Of a stretch of DNA of 44,174 nucleotides, positions 35,383 through 43,684 are shown one piece after another. The notes under the pieces were generated by a model. That model did not search any database. It saw only the letters and a program-made list of their open reading frames with translations, and had not been told where the DNA came from. The stretch comes from Nitrospinota bacterium (GTDB taxonomy: Bacteria; Nitrospinota_A; UBA7883; JACRGQ01), in NCBI GenBank assembly GCA_016212275.1, contig JACRGR010000041.1, positions 1-44,174 of the forward strand. Reading direction: 5' to 3'. Within the stretch, counting starts at the first letter, position 1. Each line of letters starts with the position of its first letter. The translations under genes were made by a program, and so were the position numbers.

Positions 35383-35405
35383 TAAGGAAAGACAAAGGAA
35401 ATGCC

Positions 35406-35630
35406 ATGAGAGTGAAACATGCCGTTGTAAGGGGCACGACCCCTTTGACCGGACCTGAAATATTGGACCTGATGGACCGTGTGAAAAAAATGGAACCGGT
35501 ACTGATACCCAAGCCCCTGAAGAGGGAGATCGAGAAGAGGGCCAAACGCGCCAAAGTAAGCGTTGAACAGTACCTTACCGTATTGCTTGACGTTAAAACC
35601 CGCCCGGCGAAAGCGGGCAAGGGCGCGTAA
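35406..35630 (+). CDS. small RHH-like protein, unknown function
   Basis: 74 residues from ATG 35406, with AAAGGAAATGCC upstream. The C-terminal half (KPLKREIEKRAKRAKVSVEQ, then YLTVLLDVK) resembles a ribbon-helix-helix pattern with the EIE...A...VSVEQYL spacing of MetJ/Arc-type DNA-binding proteins; the N-terminal half (TPLTGPEILDLMDRVKKMEP) is not recognised. It starts 23 bases after the PEPCK-like gene, so it is probably cotranscribed and may regulate it. No toxin partner gene is next to it. Confidence 0.7.
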   Translation: MRVKHAVVRGTTPLTGPEILDLMDRVKKMEPVLIPKPLKREIEKRAKRAKVSVEQYLTVLLDVKTRPAKAGKGA

Positions 35631-35665
35631 CCCCTCATGTCTTTCTCAGTCATGGTTTATTTGCC

Positions 35666-36391
35666 TTGGCGGACGTAACCGATCACTACGAGAACCTGCT
35701 GGCCGGTGTTTACACCTGGCTGTACGGCGGGGCCGAACCGCGCATCGCTGCGAACCGCTCCTTCTTTATGGAACACGGTATCGCCCCCCATCTTTCGGGG
35801 AACGCGGTGGACTTGGGGTGCGGCCCCGGTTTTCAGAGCATCCCGCTGGCGGAGATCGGTTTTCATGTGACCGCAGTGGATTTTTCTGAAACTCTTTTGA
35901 TGGAACTGGAAGGTCGCCGCGGCGCGCTCCCCATCGTCACCGTGCGCGCCGACCTGCTCGATTTCACCCGGCACACTCCCGATACGCTGGAACTGGCGGT
36001 CTGCATGGGGGATACGCTCACGCACCTTCCCGATTTCGAGGCGGTGGAGCGGCTCCTTGCGGACGTTTTCAAAAAACTGGAAGCGGGAGGAAAACTCGTG
36101 CTTACTTTCCGCAACCTGATGCCGGAGATGCCACGCACCAGCCGGTTCATTCCGGTGCGGAGCGACGATAACAAAGTGTTCTCCTGCTTTCTCGAATACG
36201 AAGGGGAATATGCGATCGTTCACGACATTCTGTACACGCGCGGCGTCGGCGGATGGGAATTGAAAAAGAGCTTTTACCGCAAACTGCGGATCGCGCCCGA
36301 ACGGGTGATGAATCTATTGGAACGTATTGGCTACAGCAAAGCCTCTTTGCGGGAGGAGGGGGATTTCGTGACCATCATCGCCGGGAAGTAG
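35666..36391 (+). CDS. class I SAM-dependent methyltransferase
   Basis: 241 residues. The SAM-binding motif I is VDLGCGPGFQSIPLAE, the acidic end of strand 2 is VTAVDFSETLL, and motif II (LAVCMGDTLTHLPD) and the LEAGGKLVLTFRN strand complete a Rossmann-type methyltransferase core. A C-terminal extension follows. The substrate cannot be read from the sequence. The start is TTG 35666; no better codon is in frame. It begins 35 bases after the small RHH-like gene and is convergent with the 36436-37248 gene. Confidence 0.85.
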   Translation: MADVTDHYENLLAGVYTWLYGGAEPRIAANRSFFMEHGIAPHLSGNAVDLGCGPGFQSIPLAEIGFHVTAVDFSETLLMELEGRRGALPIVTVRADLLDFTRHTPDTLELAVCMGDTLTHLPDFEAVERLLADVFKKLEAGGKLVLTFRNLMPEMPRTSRFIPVRSDDNKVFSCFLEYEGEYAIVHDILYTRGVGGWELKKSFYRKLRIAPERVMNLLERIGYSKASLREEGDFVTIIAGK

Positions 36392-36435
36392 CGTTTTTGC
36401 GGAATGCCGTGGAGCTTGAGATTCCGTTCCGCCCT

Positions 36436-37248
36436 TCACGGGCTATTGAACGAACCTCTGGTTTTTCCATCACCTTCGATGCGGTAGACTTGGTCGCCAT
36501 GCCGTTCCAACGTCTCTCCGCTGTGGGAGTGTGACGGAGTTTTGGAATTGGTCGCGGATGACGGGGGGCTGGCTTTGCTTTTCCTGTCGTTAGGAACGCC
36601 TTTAAGTGGCAGGTGGATTCCGGAAAGGATTGAAACCGTTTTAGGCGGGGGCGGCTGAAGCAAAAACGATTTCCCGTACCTTTCGATTTTGTTTGGCGCA
36701 TAACTGTTGAAATCCTTGTCGGGCAGTTTGCCATCTGTTTTTTTGTAGTCAATCCGGAACCAATCATCTTGTCCGGGTTTTCCCAGGTCCATGAGGTCAT
36801 ACCCCGGCGTGCTGTCCTCGTGCTTTTTCATGGCATCGCGGAACCGTTTGAATTCCGGGTCGGACATCTTGCCAATGACCGCGGTTTCCGGCAACCCGGA
36901 TGATTTGACGACATCCCGGATATACGCTTCCGTGTTGTTATTGTTTTTTGGCGCCCACGCTTCAATGGTCTTTCGAATATTCATGCTTCTGTACATGCCT
37001 TCCTTGAGCAAGCGTTGCATGGCCTTTTCGCCTGTAGCCCAGTCGGGAAAAATGGCTCGGCCATTTTCGTCCTTTCCAATGGCGCCTAATGTGCGAATGT
37101 ACGGCGAATACGCCATATTGCCCGGATTGGAATTCCTGAAAGCAGGTTGGCCACCAACCCGTATCCGTTCTTTCCCATCGGAATAGACGTAACGGACAGC
37201 AAGTTTTCCATCGCATAACATTGATTCTGCATGGATGACTTTGATCAT
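36436..37248 (-). CDS. NPGN-motif protein, possible peptidoglycan-acting or phage-type
   Basis: 270 residues, unknown function. The block PAFRNSNPGNMAYSPYIR (about 36-52), then AIGKDENGRAIFPDWATGEKAM and TIEAWAPKNNNNTEAYIRDV, resembles the FRTxNPGNIR...FPSxExGxxAL domain found in phage virion-associated and secreted lytic-type proteins. There is no signal peptide. The C-terminus (about 200-270) is a low-complexity Pro/Ser/Lys/His tail. ATG start with a very strong AGGAGG site. It lies 43 bases downstream of the DUF4431-like gene on the same strand, in a block that looks acquired. Function as an effector is a hypothesis only. Confidence 0.65.
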   Translation of the reverse strand: MIKVIHAESMLCDGKLAVRYVYSDGKERIRVGGQPAFRNSNPGNMAYSPYIRTLGAIGKDENGRAIFPDWATGEKAMQRLLKEGMYRSMNIRKTIEAWAPKNNNNTEAYIRDVVKSSGLPETAVIGKMSDPEFKRFRDAMKKHEDSTPGYDLMDLGKPGQDDWFRIDYKKTDGKLPDKDFNSYAPNKIERYGKSFLLQPPPPKTVSILSGIHLPLKGVPNDRKSKASPPSSATNSKTPSHSHSGETLERHGDQVYRIEGDGKTRGSFNSP

Positions 37249-37291
37249 GGCGTGCCTCCTGTTTGACGTGGTGAAAAATGAAGGAATGTGG

Positions 37292-37765
37292 TTATTTCGA
37301 TTGCGTTACATCTTCAACCCTTGTAACCATAATAAGAACTTCTGTGAATTGACTTCCAAAATCACGAGGGAACAAAGTTCCTCGAATTTTCACTATTTTG
37401 TTTAATAGGTGACGTTTACGTTTGTAAATCCGCGAATCATCCATGATAAGTTCAATTATTGAAATGTTCTCTTTTGGTACCAAGTTGGGATACTCCACCT
37501 CATTCCCAAAAACGCAGATGGGCTTTTTTAAATACACAAACCAGTAAGAAATGGGTTTGTCCCCATTTTCAAAACTTTCATAGGATGGGGGGCCGGGAAG
37601 CACCTCCCTTTTTAAGGTGCCGGTAAGCGTCACCACCTCCGGGTCGTACCTCAGGCATTTTTCAGCCGCGGATACTTTGGGCGGGAGCCATGACAAGGCA
37701 ATGAAGAGGATGGTAATGATGCCGAGAGGTTTTTGTTTTCTCCATCCAAGCAAACTCAATTTCAT
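37292..37765 (-). CDS. DUF4431-like secreted protein
   Basis: 157 residues with a signal peptide (basic start, then LGIITILFIALSWL, cleavage near VSA). The mature part LTGTLKREVLPGPPSYESFE, then KPICVFG, matches my recollection of DUF4431 proteins; function unknown. The gene is AT-rich: two 60-base lines inside it (37321 and 37381) have 35% and 33% G+C, far below neighbouring genes, so it was probably gained by transfer. ATG start with a poor ribosome site. It is the first gene of a two-gene cassette with the NPGN-motif gene. Confidence 0.7.
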   Translation of the reverse strand: MKLSLLGWRKQKPLGIITILFIALSWLPPKVSAAEKCLRYDPEVVTLTGTLKREVLPGPPSYESFENGDKPISYWFVYLKKPICVFGNEVEYPNLVPKENISIIELIMDDSRIYKRKRHLLNKIVKIRGTLFPRDFGSQFTEVLIMVTRVEDVTQSK

Positions 37766-37863
37766 GGAAACGATTATTACCGAAAGAAAACCGAAATGTC
37801 AAGTGGAAAATCCTTCTCCCTTGAATTGGTGCAAACAATCTTGGGACTGTCGTGAAAGAGGGC

Positions 37864-38811
37864 CTAAATGTGGCCGATCTCGGCCTCGGACCGCTTTTTC
37901 ACGATGGCCATCGCCGCCATCTTTATCTTGCCCGTCAGGATGGTCGAGGCGGTCTGTATCCCTTGGTACATCTTCAGGTCTTCCTTGTCTATCACGTCCA
38001 CCGCGCCGATCTGTTGCGCGCGGAACCTCTGCTTGCTCTCTTTCTGCGCGATGGAGCTGACGATGATGATCGGCTTTGGGAAATGGAGCATCAGTTTTTT
38101 CAGAAACGTCACGCCGTCCATTTTCGGCATGATGATGTCCAGCGTCACCACGTCCGGGTCCAGCTCCAATATCTTGGAGCGCGCCTCGAACGCGTCCCCC
38201 GCCTGGCCTATCACCTCAATCTCCGGGTCCATCGTGATGGCTTTTGAAATGATCGAGCGGATGGTGGCGGAATCGTCCACCACCAGCACCCGTATCTTGC
38301 GGGCCGCGATATTCTGTTTCTTTTCTTCCAACTGCTTGGTCATTTCGGATTTCTCGATGAGCCGCATTTCGATATTGCCTGTTCCCGTGTCGAAAAATAT
38401 CTTGCGCCCGTTGGTGCCGCTGATGTCTTTCTTCACGATGGCGATGCCGTGCTTGTCCAAAAGCTTCATCGCCATTTCGATGTTCTTTTCGCCGATCCCC
38501 ACGCCGGTGCTCAGGTGCCCCACCACCGCGCCGCCGCCATAGACCTGTGCCACGAGGTTGGAGCGGTTCGAGTCCAGCTTCATCATCATCTCGATAAGCT
38601 TTTCGGTGGCGTAGTCGCCATACTTGCCCATCATGTCCCCTTTTGTCCCGGTGGGGAGCATGTAGTGGTTCATGCCGCCGGCCTTCAACTGTTTGTTGAA
38701 AAGGCATATCGCCACGCACGAGCCGAGCAGTGTCGCGATGACCGCGGGCTGGCGCGATACCGCCATTTCCCCCGGCAGTATGAAAATCCGTTTCTTGTCT
38801 TCTTCCGCCAT
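37864..38811 (-). CDS. CheD-receiver fusion protein
   Basis: 315 residues. Residues about 8-155 are CheD, the chemoreceptor glutamine deamidase: catalytic Cys32 in LGSCVAICLF and His49 in GMNHYMLP. A linker (LEEKKQNIAARK) leads to a CheY/CheB-type receiver (about 173-290) with Asp179-Asp180, phospho-acceptor Asp225 in DIIMPKMDG, a VSS signal and Lys276 in VIDKED. The CheB methylesterase domain is missing, so CheD activity is directly joined to a phosphorylatable receiver. ATG start with AAAGGA. It follows cheA by 9 bases, so CheA is the likely phosphodonor. Confidence 0.9.
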   Translation of the reverse strand: MAEEDKKRIFILPGEMAVSRQPAVIATLLGSCVAICLFNKQLKAGGMNHYMLPTGTKGDMMGKYGDYATEKLIEMMMKLDSNRSNLVAQVYGGGAVVGHLSTGVGIGEKNIEMAMKLLDKHGIAIVKKDISGTNGRKIFFDTGTGNIEMRLIEKSEMTKQLEEKKQNIAARKIRVLVVDDSATIRSIISKAITMDPEIEVIGQAGDAFEARSKILELDPDVVTLDIIMPKMDGVTFLKKLMLHFPKPIIIVSSIAQKESKQRFRAQQIGAVDVIDKEDLKMYQGIQTASTILTGKIKMAAMAIVKKRSEAEIGHI

Positions 38812-38820
38812 TTCTTTCCT

Positions 38821-40950
38821 TTACTGTTTTGCCTGGGCGATGATGCCGTCTATGTCCAGTATCATCGCGAGCCTGCTCCCATCATATACCGAAACGCCCT
38901 CGAAGGGCGCGGGTGCGCGTTGCGGCTTGACCGTCAGCCGCTTGTAGATGATCTGCCGCTGGCCGATAACGTAATCCACCATGAAGCAGGCGCGGTTGCG
39001 CTTGTTTTGCACCAGCACCAGTATCGCCTCGCGCGGATTGCGGAGCGCGCTCCGGGTGCCGAAAAGATCGCCCAGGCGGATAAGGGAGAGTATCTCGCCG
39101 CGCCGTTTCACGATCTCCCCCTTTTCCTCCACCGTGAATATCTCGTCGTCGCCGGGGCGGAACGATTCGATGACCGATTCGATGGGGATGAGGAACACGC
39201 TGTTTCCCACCGCCACCGCCAGCCCCTTCTTGATGAGTGTGGTTTGGGTGAACGGGATGGTGAGCGCGACGGTGAGTCCTTCCCCCTTCCGGTTATCCAC
39301 TTTCAGGGAGCCGCCCAGTTCCTGTATGGAGGAATAGACCACGTCCATCCCCACACCGCGCCCCGACGTCTCCGTCACTTTCTCCGAGAGGGAAAAACCG
39401 GGGAGGAATATCTGGTCAATAAGCTGTTTTTCGGTAAGGGCGGAAGCCGATGTGGCGTCGAACAGCCCTTTTTTCACCACCGACTGCCGGACCTTTTCCG
39501 TGTCTATCCCCCGTCCGTCGTCGCTGATGGTAATGCCGAGCATTCCCCCCTGCGGCGCGGCGACGAGTATCACCGAGCCGTCCTCCGGCTTGCCCGCGGC
39601 GGCGCGCTCATCGGGCGATTCTATGCCGTGGTCAATGCTGTTGCGGATCATGTGCACCAGCACCGTTTCCAGCCGCGTCACGATGCTTTTGTCCACCGGC
39701 GTGTCTTCGCCCAGGATGGTGAGGCGCGCTTTTTTCCCCACGGCCGCCGACGTGTCGCGCACGAGGCGCGGCAGGTTCTGGAACGCCTCGCCGATGGGCA
39801 CTTTGCGGATGTCGTACAGGTCGCGCGAGAGGTTCTCGGAAAGCTCCTGCAAAGAGGTGATCGCGTCCTTCAGGCTGTTCATGTTGCCCGCCACCTTGCC
39901 TTCGGCGAATTGGTTTTGCAGGAAGTTGAAGAACTCCGAGACGGTGACGATCTCCCCGGCGAGGTCAATGGTCTTGTCCAGCTTTCCCTGGTCTATCTTT
40001 ATCTGCCGGGAACGTATGATCTCCGCCGCCGGTTGCGGCCCCGCCGGTACGCCGGGAACCGCCGGGGCCTGCTTGGAAGGCTCCGGCTTCACCACGGTCA
40101 GGAGCGAGAAATATTTGGCGAGCGCGTCTTCGGTGATGCCCGCCAGTATTTCGTCGAACCCCGTTTCGTCGTGGAACATCATTTCAAGGTCGTCTTTCAA
40201 CTGGCGCAGGATGTCCAGCGGCTCGTCGTGGCCGGATTGCTCGTGCTTTTCGATGAGGGACTCCACGTTGCTGGACACGCGGCCGTAATGCTGTTCGTTC
40301 ACCGTGCCGGTCTTTACCTCCGCCAGGGCGGCGAGCACGGTGTAATACTCGCGCGAGACGTCCAGCCCCTGATACAGCAGAGGGTTGCCTATCGGCAGTC
40401 TGCGCTCGGTGAGCAGGCGGGGGGCGGTGGTCCGGATGACGGCCAGAAGGTCTTTAAGTGCCCCATTAGTTTCCAGTTCGTCTTTTATGTCGGGGAGGTT
40501 GATGAATTTCAACAGTTCCTTGCGCAGGTCTTCGGCCATCCTTTTTTCCGCGCCGGATTCCAGCAGGGTGTTGATGTCGGATATGTATTCCTCCTGATCG
40601 GGGGAGAGCTGGTTTTCCTCACGGTTTTCCATCAGCACGCCGAACATGCCTTTCAGGTGGTCGGTCCCTTTGAGCACAATATCGATAACGCGACGATCCG
40701 CCTCCATCTCGCGGTCGCGCACCTTGCTCATCAGGTTTTCCAGCGAATGCGCCATCAGCTTTATGCCGGTGATGCCGAACAGGGAGCAGTTCCCTTTCAG
40801 CGAATGCATGTGGCGGAAGATGTTGTCTATGGTGTCGCGGTTTTCGGGCGTGCTTTCGAGCACGATCACTTCCCGCTCCAGTTCGCGCAGTATCTCCGTG
40901 GATTCCGCGAGGAAGTTGTCAAATATCTCTTTTTCGCTCGACCCGTTCAT
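38821..40950 (-). CDS. cheA: chemotaxis histidine kinase CheA
   Basis: 709 residues. P1 HPt domain with phospho-acceptor His49 in MHSLKGNCSLFG; a long helical region about 110-310 with no obvious P2; P3 dimerisation about 320-395; P4 ATPase with MIRNSIDHGIE, DDGRGID and GRGVGMDVV; and a C-terminal P5 CheW-like domain from about 570, ending IIAQAKQ. It passes phosphate to the receiver of the adjacent CheD fusion and to others not in the window. ATG start with GGAG five bases upstream. No CheW or receptor gene is in view. Confidence 0.95.
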   Translation of the reverse strand: MNGSSEKEIFDNFLAESTEILRELEREVIVLESTPENRDTIDNIFRHMHSLKGNCSLFGITGIKLMAHSLENLMSKVRDREMEADRRVIDIVLKGTDHLKGMFGVLMENREENQLSPDQEEYISDINTLLESGAEKRMAEDLRKELLKFINLPDIKDELETNGALKDLLAVIRTTAPRLLTERRLPIGNPLLYQGLDVSREYYTVLAALAEVKTGTVNEQHYGRVSSNVESLIEKHEQSGHDEPLDILRQLKDDLEMMFHDETGFDEILAGITEDALAKYFSLLTVVKPEPSKQAPAVPGVPAGPQPAAEIIRSRQIKIDQGKLDKTIDLAGEIVTVSEFFNFLQNQFAEGKVAGNMNSLKDAITSLQELSENLSRDLYDIRKVPIGEAFQNLPRLVRDTSAAVGKKARLTILGEDTPVDKSIVTRLETVLVHMIRNSIDHGIESPDERAAAGKPEDGSVILVAAPQGGMLGITISDDGRGIDTEKVRQSVVKKGLFDATSASALTEKQLIDQIFLPGFSLSEKVTETSGRGVGMDVVYSSIQELGGSLKVDNRKGEGLTVALTIPFTQTTLIKKGLAVAVGNSVFLIPIESVIESFRPGDDEIFTVEEKGEIVKRRGEILSLIRLGDLFGTRSALRNPREAILVLVQNKRNRACFMVDYVIGQRQIIYKRLTVKPQRAPAPFEGVSVYDGSRLAMILDIDGIIAQAKQ

Positions 40951-41145
40951 ATTGCTCCGTGTGTTGTTCCGCAGTCAAGGGGAGGCACAGCGCATGGGCA
41001 CGGCTTTGCCTGCAGGCGCGCGAAAAGCATTGTTATCGGGACTCCCCGCCCTTTATTCTGACATTTATTATTACAGCCCTTCCGGTACAAGGCAAACTGA
41101 ATTGAAGAACGGCGCGATGGGCGGTGCAATTTGCCCAAATGTTGC

Positions 41146-41151
41146 TATAAT
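41146..41151 (+). promoter_or_regulatory. -10 box upstream of tRNA-Gly
   Basis: Perfect TATAAT, 16 bases before the mature tRNA start, which suits a short leader. No convincing -35 box lies 16-18 bases upstream, so this is a partial promoter call. Confidence 0.5.
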
Positions 41152-41167
41152 ACGCACCTTGCATGTT

Positions 41168-41242
41168 GCGGGAGTAACTCAACGGTAGAGTGTCAGCTTC
41201 CCAAGCTGAAGGTTGCGAGTTCGAATCTCGTCTCCCGCTCCA
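41168..41242 (+). tRNA. tRNA-Gly(CCC)
   Basis: A 75-nt cloverleaf with an encoded CCA end. Acceptor stem GCGGGAG pairs with CTCCCGC; anticodon stem TCAGC/GCTGA with loop TTCCCAA gives anticodon CCC (41200-41202), reading GGG. The T arm GCGAG-TTCGAAT-CTCGT and D-arm ACTC...GAGT are normal. The discriminator base is T, as expected for Gly. Confidence 0.95.
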
Positions 41243-41372
41243 CTTACTTCAGATGGAAAATAAAGGGATTCCATTGCACGGTGACGGGCGCACTTCGTTG
41301 GCATCAAAAATCCGGCAAAAAGGGGCGCATTCCATGCGAGGATAGGGGAATGCCGGAAGGGGATCAAGGGGT

Positions 41373-43220
41373 GTGAATTTGAAAGTCCGTGGAAAAGAAC
41401 GCAGGAAAGAACCGCGATACGACCTTCGGGAATTCGGATTGACCGGTTCCCTCGTCCTGTTTCCCGATCCGAAAGCCCTTGCGGTCGAATTCAAGAACAT
41501 TTCCGATTCGGGGGTCTGCGTTTCCTTCCTTGCCGAGCCTGATGCGAAACTGGAGGACGATCTTGCCGCCTTCATCAGGGCCTCGAAGCATGGGAATCTC
41601 ATCCCGGTCCAGCTCATCTTCAACAATGTAAAGATCCCGGTCAACGTCCTCAATCAGATCGATAAAAAGACCTACGGCCTGTGCATCAGCGGCCATCAGA
41701 AGCTTTCGACGCTCGCGGAAAAGGGAAAACAGTTCTTTCACGAGATAACGCAGGCCGCGATACAAAAAGGCGCTTCCGAATCCGATTTCGTGGTGTATAC
41801 CCCGATCATCAGGCAGTTTCTCCCCGAAGAAATATTGCAATATGTGGAAAGCCCGGAGTTCATTACGCACCTGATGTCCGCCCTTACAAGCGAACTCCCG
41901 GTCATTATTCCCACATTAAAGAACCGCGAATCCGACCGTGAAGAACGGTTGAATATCGCGGGACTATTGCTGAAATTCCTTGAGAGGGCCGGAAAAGACG
42001 TCCCGTTGATGGCCGGGTCGGAGATACTGAACCTGCAAAAGGAATGGCCGGATGAGCCGCTTGAGCGTCTGATGCCGCAAGTGGTGAAAACCCTTTCCGG
42101 AAAAGGGGCCTTTTGCCCGGGGACCGCTGAACGGCGGATATTTGAAAATGTTTTGAACGACCGGCTGTTGAAAAAGAAGGATCCCGAAACTTTTAAGGAA
42201 CTCTCCCCCAAGCACCCGCTGGCCCACCTGATAAATGTCCGGTTCACCACGTTCAGCCGCCAAACATCCTTTCTCCGCTCCCTCGGGCCGTATGTCGCCG
42301 CGCACTACCTCAATGCGTATGTCCCGCGCGATTCCGAGATGGTGAAAGTGTTGGGCATTGATGAGCGGTTGCAGAAAAAAACGATTCACCGCTGGGTGCA
42401 TAACGAGTTGAACGAATTGGCGGGGATGAAGGATAAAAAAATTGCCGCGCAGATCGAGGATAATTTCAAGCAGGCATTGTATGCCTACATGCTCAAGAGG
42501 AAAAAGAGCGATATTTCATCCACCGAAATACTGGACATGTATGAAGGCAGGCTTAGTGAGCATTTCCGCGCGATCCGGAACGAATTCCTTGTCTCGGTGT
42601 GCCGCCTCATAGAGGCCGCGGTGCAAAAGCAATTCGACCAATTCAGCGCGGACACCAATGAAGAGCGCTTAAAAGCCCAAACCGAGAAAGAGGAAGATCA
42701 GCTCATACAGCGCATGTCCCCCGTGGAACTGATGATCCGGTTCCTCTGGCCGAAGATCATGGAGTTGGGCGAGATCGTCCCGCTTCAGAGGGAGGTGGCA
42801 CGGACCTGGATACCCAATGACCGGTCCCAGAGTTACATTGAGTTGGGAAGCGTCGTGATCCTCACCCAGCCTTCCCTCGATGAATTCCTGGCGGACGCGC
42901 GGGGCGCGAAGAGCGGTAGCGAGAATCCGCGGGACTACTTTGATGAGATCGACTTGAAAGCGCATTATCTGAAAACGATCGAAGTGGGAGGGGAAAAAAG
43001 GAAGGATGCCTTCGGACTGTACGTCGAAACCCTCCAACCCCCATCGCGCAAGGAACTGATAATGGAAAAAGTCATCAACGCTCCCCAGTGGAGCAAATAT
43101 TACATAATTAAAAAGCCGAAGAACCACTTCGAAAAGGTCTTCGGCGTAAAAGCGCCCACCTTGTGCGCATTCATTGAAAAGAACATGCTCGCCACCGCCG
43201 CGCGGGGACAGTACATTTAG
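41373..43220 (+). CDS. PilZ domain protein with large uncharacterised C-terminus
   Basis: 615 residues. The first 110 or so form a PilZ c-di-GMP-binding domain: RRKEPRYDLREFG (RxxxR signature) and NISDSGVCVSF (DxSxxG-like). The remaining 500 residues are mostly helical and charged, with no domain I recognise; features include a PRDSEMVKVLGIDERLQKK segment and a C-terminal YYIIKKPKNHFEKVFG. No signal peptide or membrane helix is seen. GTG start after CAAGGG. It stands alone between tRNA-Gly and a zinc ribbon gene. It could couple c-di-GMP to an unknown cytoplasmic output. Confidence 0.75.
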   Translation: MNLKVRGKERRKEPRYDLREFGLTGSLVLFPDPKALAVEFKNISDSGVCVSFLAEPDAKLEDDLAAFIRASKHGNLIPVQLIFNNVKIPVNVLNQIDKKTYGLCISGHQKLSTLAEKGKQFFHEITQAAIQKGASESDFVVYTPIIRQFLPEEILQYVESPEFITHLMSALTSELPVIIPTLKNRESDREERLNIAGLLLKFLERAGKDVPLMAGSEILNLQKEWPDEPLERLMPQVVKTLSGKGAFCPGTAERRIFENVLNDRLLKKKDPETFKELSPKHPLAHLINVRFTTFSRQTSFLRSLGPYVAAHYLNAYVPRDSEMVKVLGIDERLQKKTIHRWVHNELNELAGMKDKKIAAQIEDNFKQALYAYMLKRKKSDISSTEILDMYEGRLSEHFRAIRNEFLVSVCRLIEAAVQKQFDQFSADTNEERLKAQTEKEEDQLIQRMSPVELMIRFLWPKIMELGEIVPLQREVARTWIPNDRSQSYIELGSVVILTQPSLDEFLADARGAKSGSENPRDYFDEIDLKAHYLKTIEVGGEKRKDAFGLYVETLQPPSRKELIMEKVINAPQWSKYYIIKKPKNHFEKVFGVKAPTLCAFIEKNMLATAARGQYI

Positions 43221-43251
43221 TGCATTTTTATTTATCTTGCATGCGCCTCCG

Positions 43252-43322
43252 TGTCATTCTGAGCGAAGCGAAGAATCTCCACGGTGAGATTCTTCAGTCG
43301 CCCACGCTCCTTCAGAATGACA
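43252..43322. repeat. TGTCATTCTGA...TCAGAATGACA palindromic repeat element
   Basis: 71 bp with perfect 11-bp inverted ends (43252-43262 and 43312-43322) and an internal hairpin AAGAATCTC-cacggt-GAGATTCTT (43271-43294). This GAGCGAAGCGAAGAATCT type of repeat is widespread in bacterial genomes. It lies between the convergent PilZ and zinc ribbon genes. Confidence 0.85.
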
Positions 43323-43343
43323 GGGGCCTGTATCAATATTAAG

Positions 43344-43571
43344 TTAAATCGCTCTAATAGTTCGCTTCCCACCGGTCCCGGTGGGTGAGCGTTCCCATTG
43401 CCCCTTGAAGAACTCCCGCTCCTGTTCGCGGCCAAGCCGTTCCTCTTCCGGGTTGGCGAAAATGTAGCCGCATGCCGGACACTGGAAGAATATGCGGCCG
43501 GTATCGTTCTTTACGAACAGCGGCGCGGCAGAGCCGCAAACGGGGCAGGGGTGCTTGAGTTCGTCGTCCAT
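43344..43571 (-). CDS. small zinc-ribbon protein
   Basis: 75 residues from ATG 43571. Two CPxC pairs, CPVCG and CPACG (about 22 residues apart), form a zinc ribbon like those of Zn-ribbon and FmdB-type proteins. A charged helix follows (NPEEERLGREQEREFF). Function unknown. The ATG has GGAAGG only two bases upstream, so an earlier start at 43622 cannot be excluded. It is convergent with the PilZ gene and divergent from the metallopeptidase. Confidence 0.6.
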   Translation of the reverse strand: MDDELKHPCPVCGSAAPLFVKNDTGRIFFQCPACGYIFANPEEERLGREQEREFFKGQWERSPTGTGGKRTIRAI

Positions 43572-43684
43572 ATCCTTCCGAAGAAGGTTGGCATTTCTTT
43601 TGGCGATATGAAAGGAACCCAAAGTATCGGGGAAGGTCTGCGGGAATTTGGCGCGGGGACGCGAATCATAGTACCTTGTAAACC

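Noticed and set aside
34317..35405. Long plus-strand open frame overlapping the PEPCK-like gene
   Set aside because: It is a high-GC shadow in another frame with repetitive Arg/Gly/Ala content; only its last 74 codons, from ATG 35406, look like a gene.
41033..41055. Sigma28 (FliA)-like promoter upstream of cheA on the minus strand: TAAA and CCCGATAA
   Set aside because: The two boxes are 11 bases apart rather than about 15, so the match is too poor to call.
38449..41061. Very long open frame opposite cheA
   Set aside because: It is His/Phe/Arg-rich with no domain character, while CheA on the other strand is unmistakable.
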